Positions 7,430 to 7,463 of a stretch of 7,463 nt of DNA are shown piece after piece. The stretch covers positions 147,984 to 155,446 of the forward strand of contig DJET01000005.1 of the NCBI GenBank assembly GCA_002431945.1, given 5' to 3'. Source of the stretch: Ruminococcaceae bacterium UBA5891 (GTDB lineage: Bacteria; Bacillota; Clostridia; Oscillospirales; Acutalibacteraceae). The notes beneath the pieces were generated by a model. That model was given only the letters and a program-made list of their open reading frames with translations. It made no database searches and was not told where the DNA came from. The position numbers and the translations under genes were made by a program. Position 1 is the stretch's first letter; each line of letters starts with the position of its first letter.

Positions 7430-7463
7430 ATGATAAAAAGCACACCGCCTATGGGCTGGAATT
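7430..7463 (+). CDS. N-terminus of a GH27-type alpha-galactosidase, cut by window edge
   Basis: Only 11 codons are present, reading MIKSTPPMGWN, before the window ends. The block TPPMGWN is the hallmark first strand of GH27 enzymes, whose mature proteins begin with PPMGWNSW; the family includes alpha-galactosidases, alpha-N-acetylgalactosaminidases and beta-L-arabinopyranosidases. There is no room for a signal peptide before this block, so the product should be cytoplasmic, unlike many secreted GH27 enzymes. The start follows the GH36 stop by 19 bases with a strong GGGAGG site, so it belongs to the same operon. The assignment rests on a short motif only, and the exact activity within the family cannot be told. 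Confidence 0.7.
   Translation, partial: MIKSTPPMGWN

Overview
The window looks like a piece of chromosome from a gut-type, probably uncultured, clostridial Bacillota. This rests on moderate GC with AT-rich gaps, purine-rich AGG/GGAGG ribosome sites, short intergenic spaces, a secreted protein ending in a dockerin-like calcium loop, and a sugar-hydrolase operon. No marker gene is present, so the genus cannot be named.

Layout. Positions 1-90 are non-coding and hold two small hairpins, each followed by the same 8-base word GCAATGAC, resembling a decayed interspersed palindromic repeat. Positions 197-2248 encode a large secreted protein with a signal peptide, a beta-helix-type N-terminus, a probable carbohydrate-binding beta-sandwich and a half-dockerin-like C-terminus. 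A long imperfect hairpin at 2257-2293 follows it and probably ends its transcript. From 2399 to the end of the window all genes run on the + strand in a tight row: an ADP-ribosylglycohydrolase-fold protein with an extra C-terminal beta region (2399-4183), an aldo/keto reductase (4266-5213), a GH36 alpha-galactosidase (5230-7410), and the first 11 codons of a second hydrolase whose N-terminus is typical of GH27 alpha-galactosidases (7430 to the edge). The gaps are 82, 16 and 19 bases, so the last three at least are very likely one transcript.

How the genes may work together. None of the three complete operon proteins has a signal peptide, so they should act in the cytoplasm on imported alpha-galactosides (raffinose-family sugars, galactolipid sugars or galactomannan fragments). 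The two clan GH-D enzymes would release galactose or related terminal sugars. The aldo/keto reductase could change the redox state of a sugar or its aldehyde. The ADP-ribosylglycohydrolase-like protein is the puzzle: it keeps the four metal-binding aspartates of the fold but has changed neighbouring residues, and its setting suggests a sugar substrate instead of ADP-ribosylated protein. No transporter or regulator lies inside the window. The secreted protein upstream may bind or process polysaccharide outside the cell, but its link to the operon is only positional.
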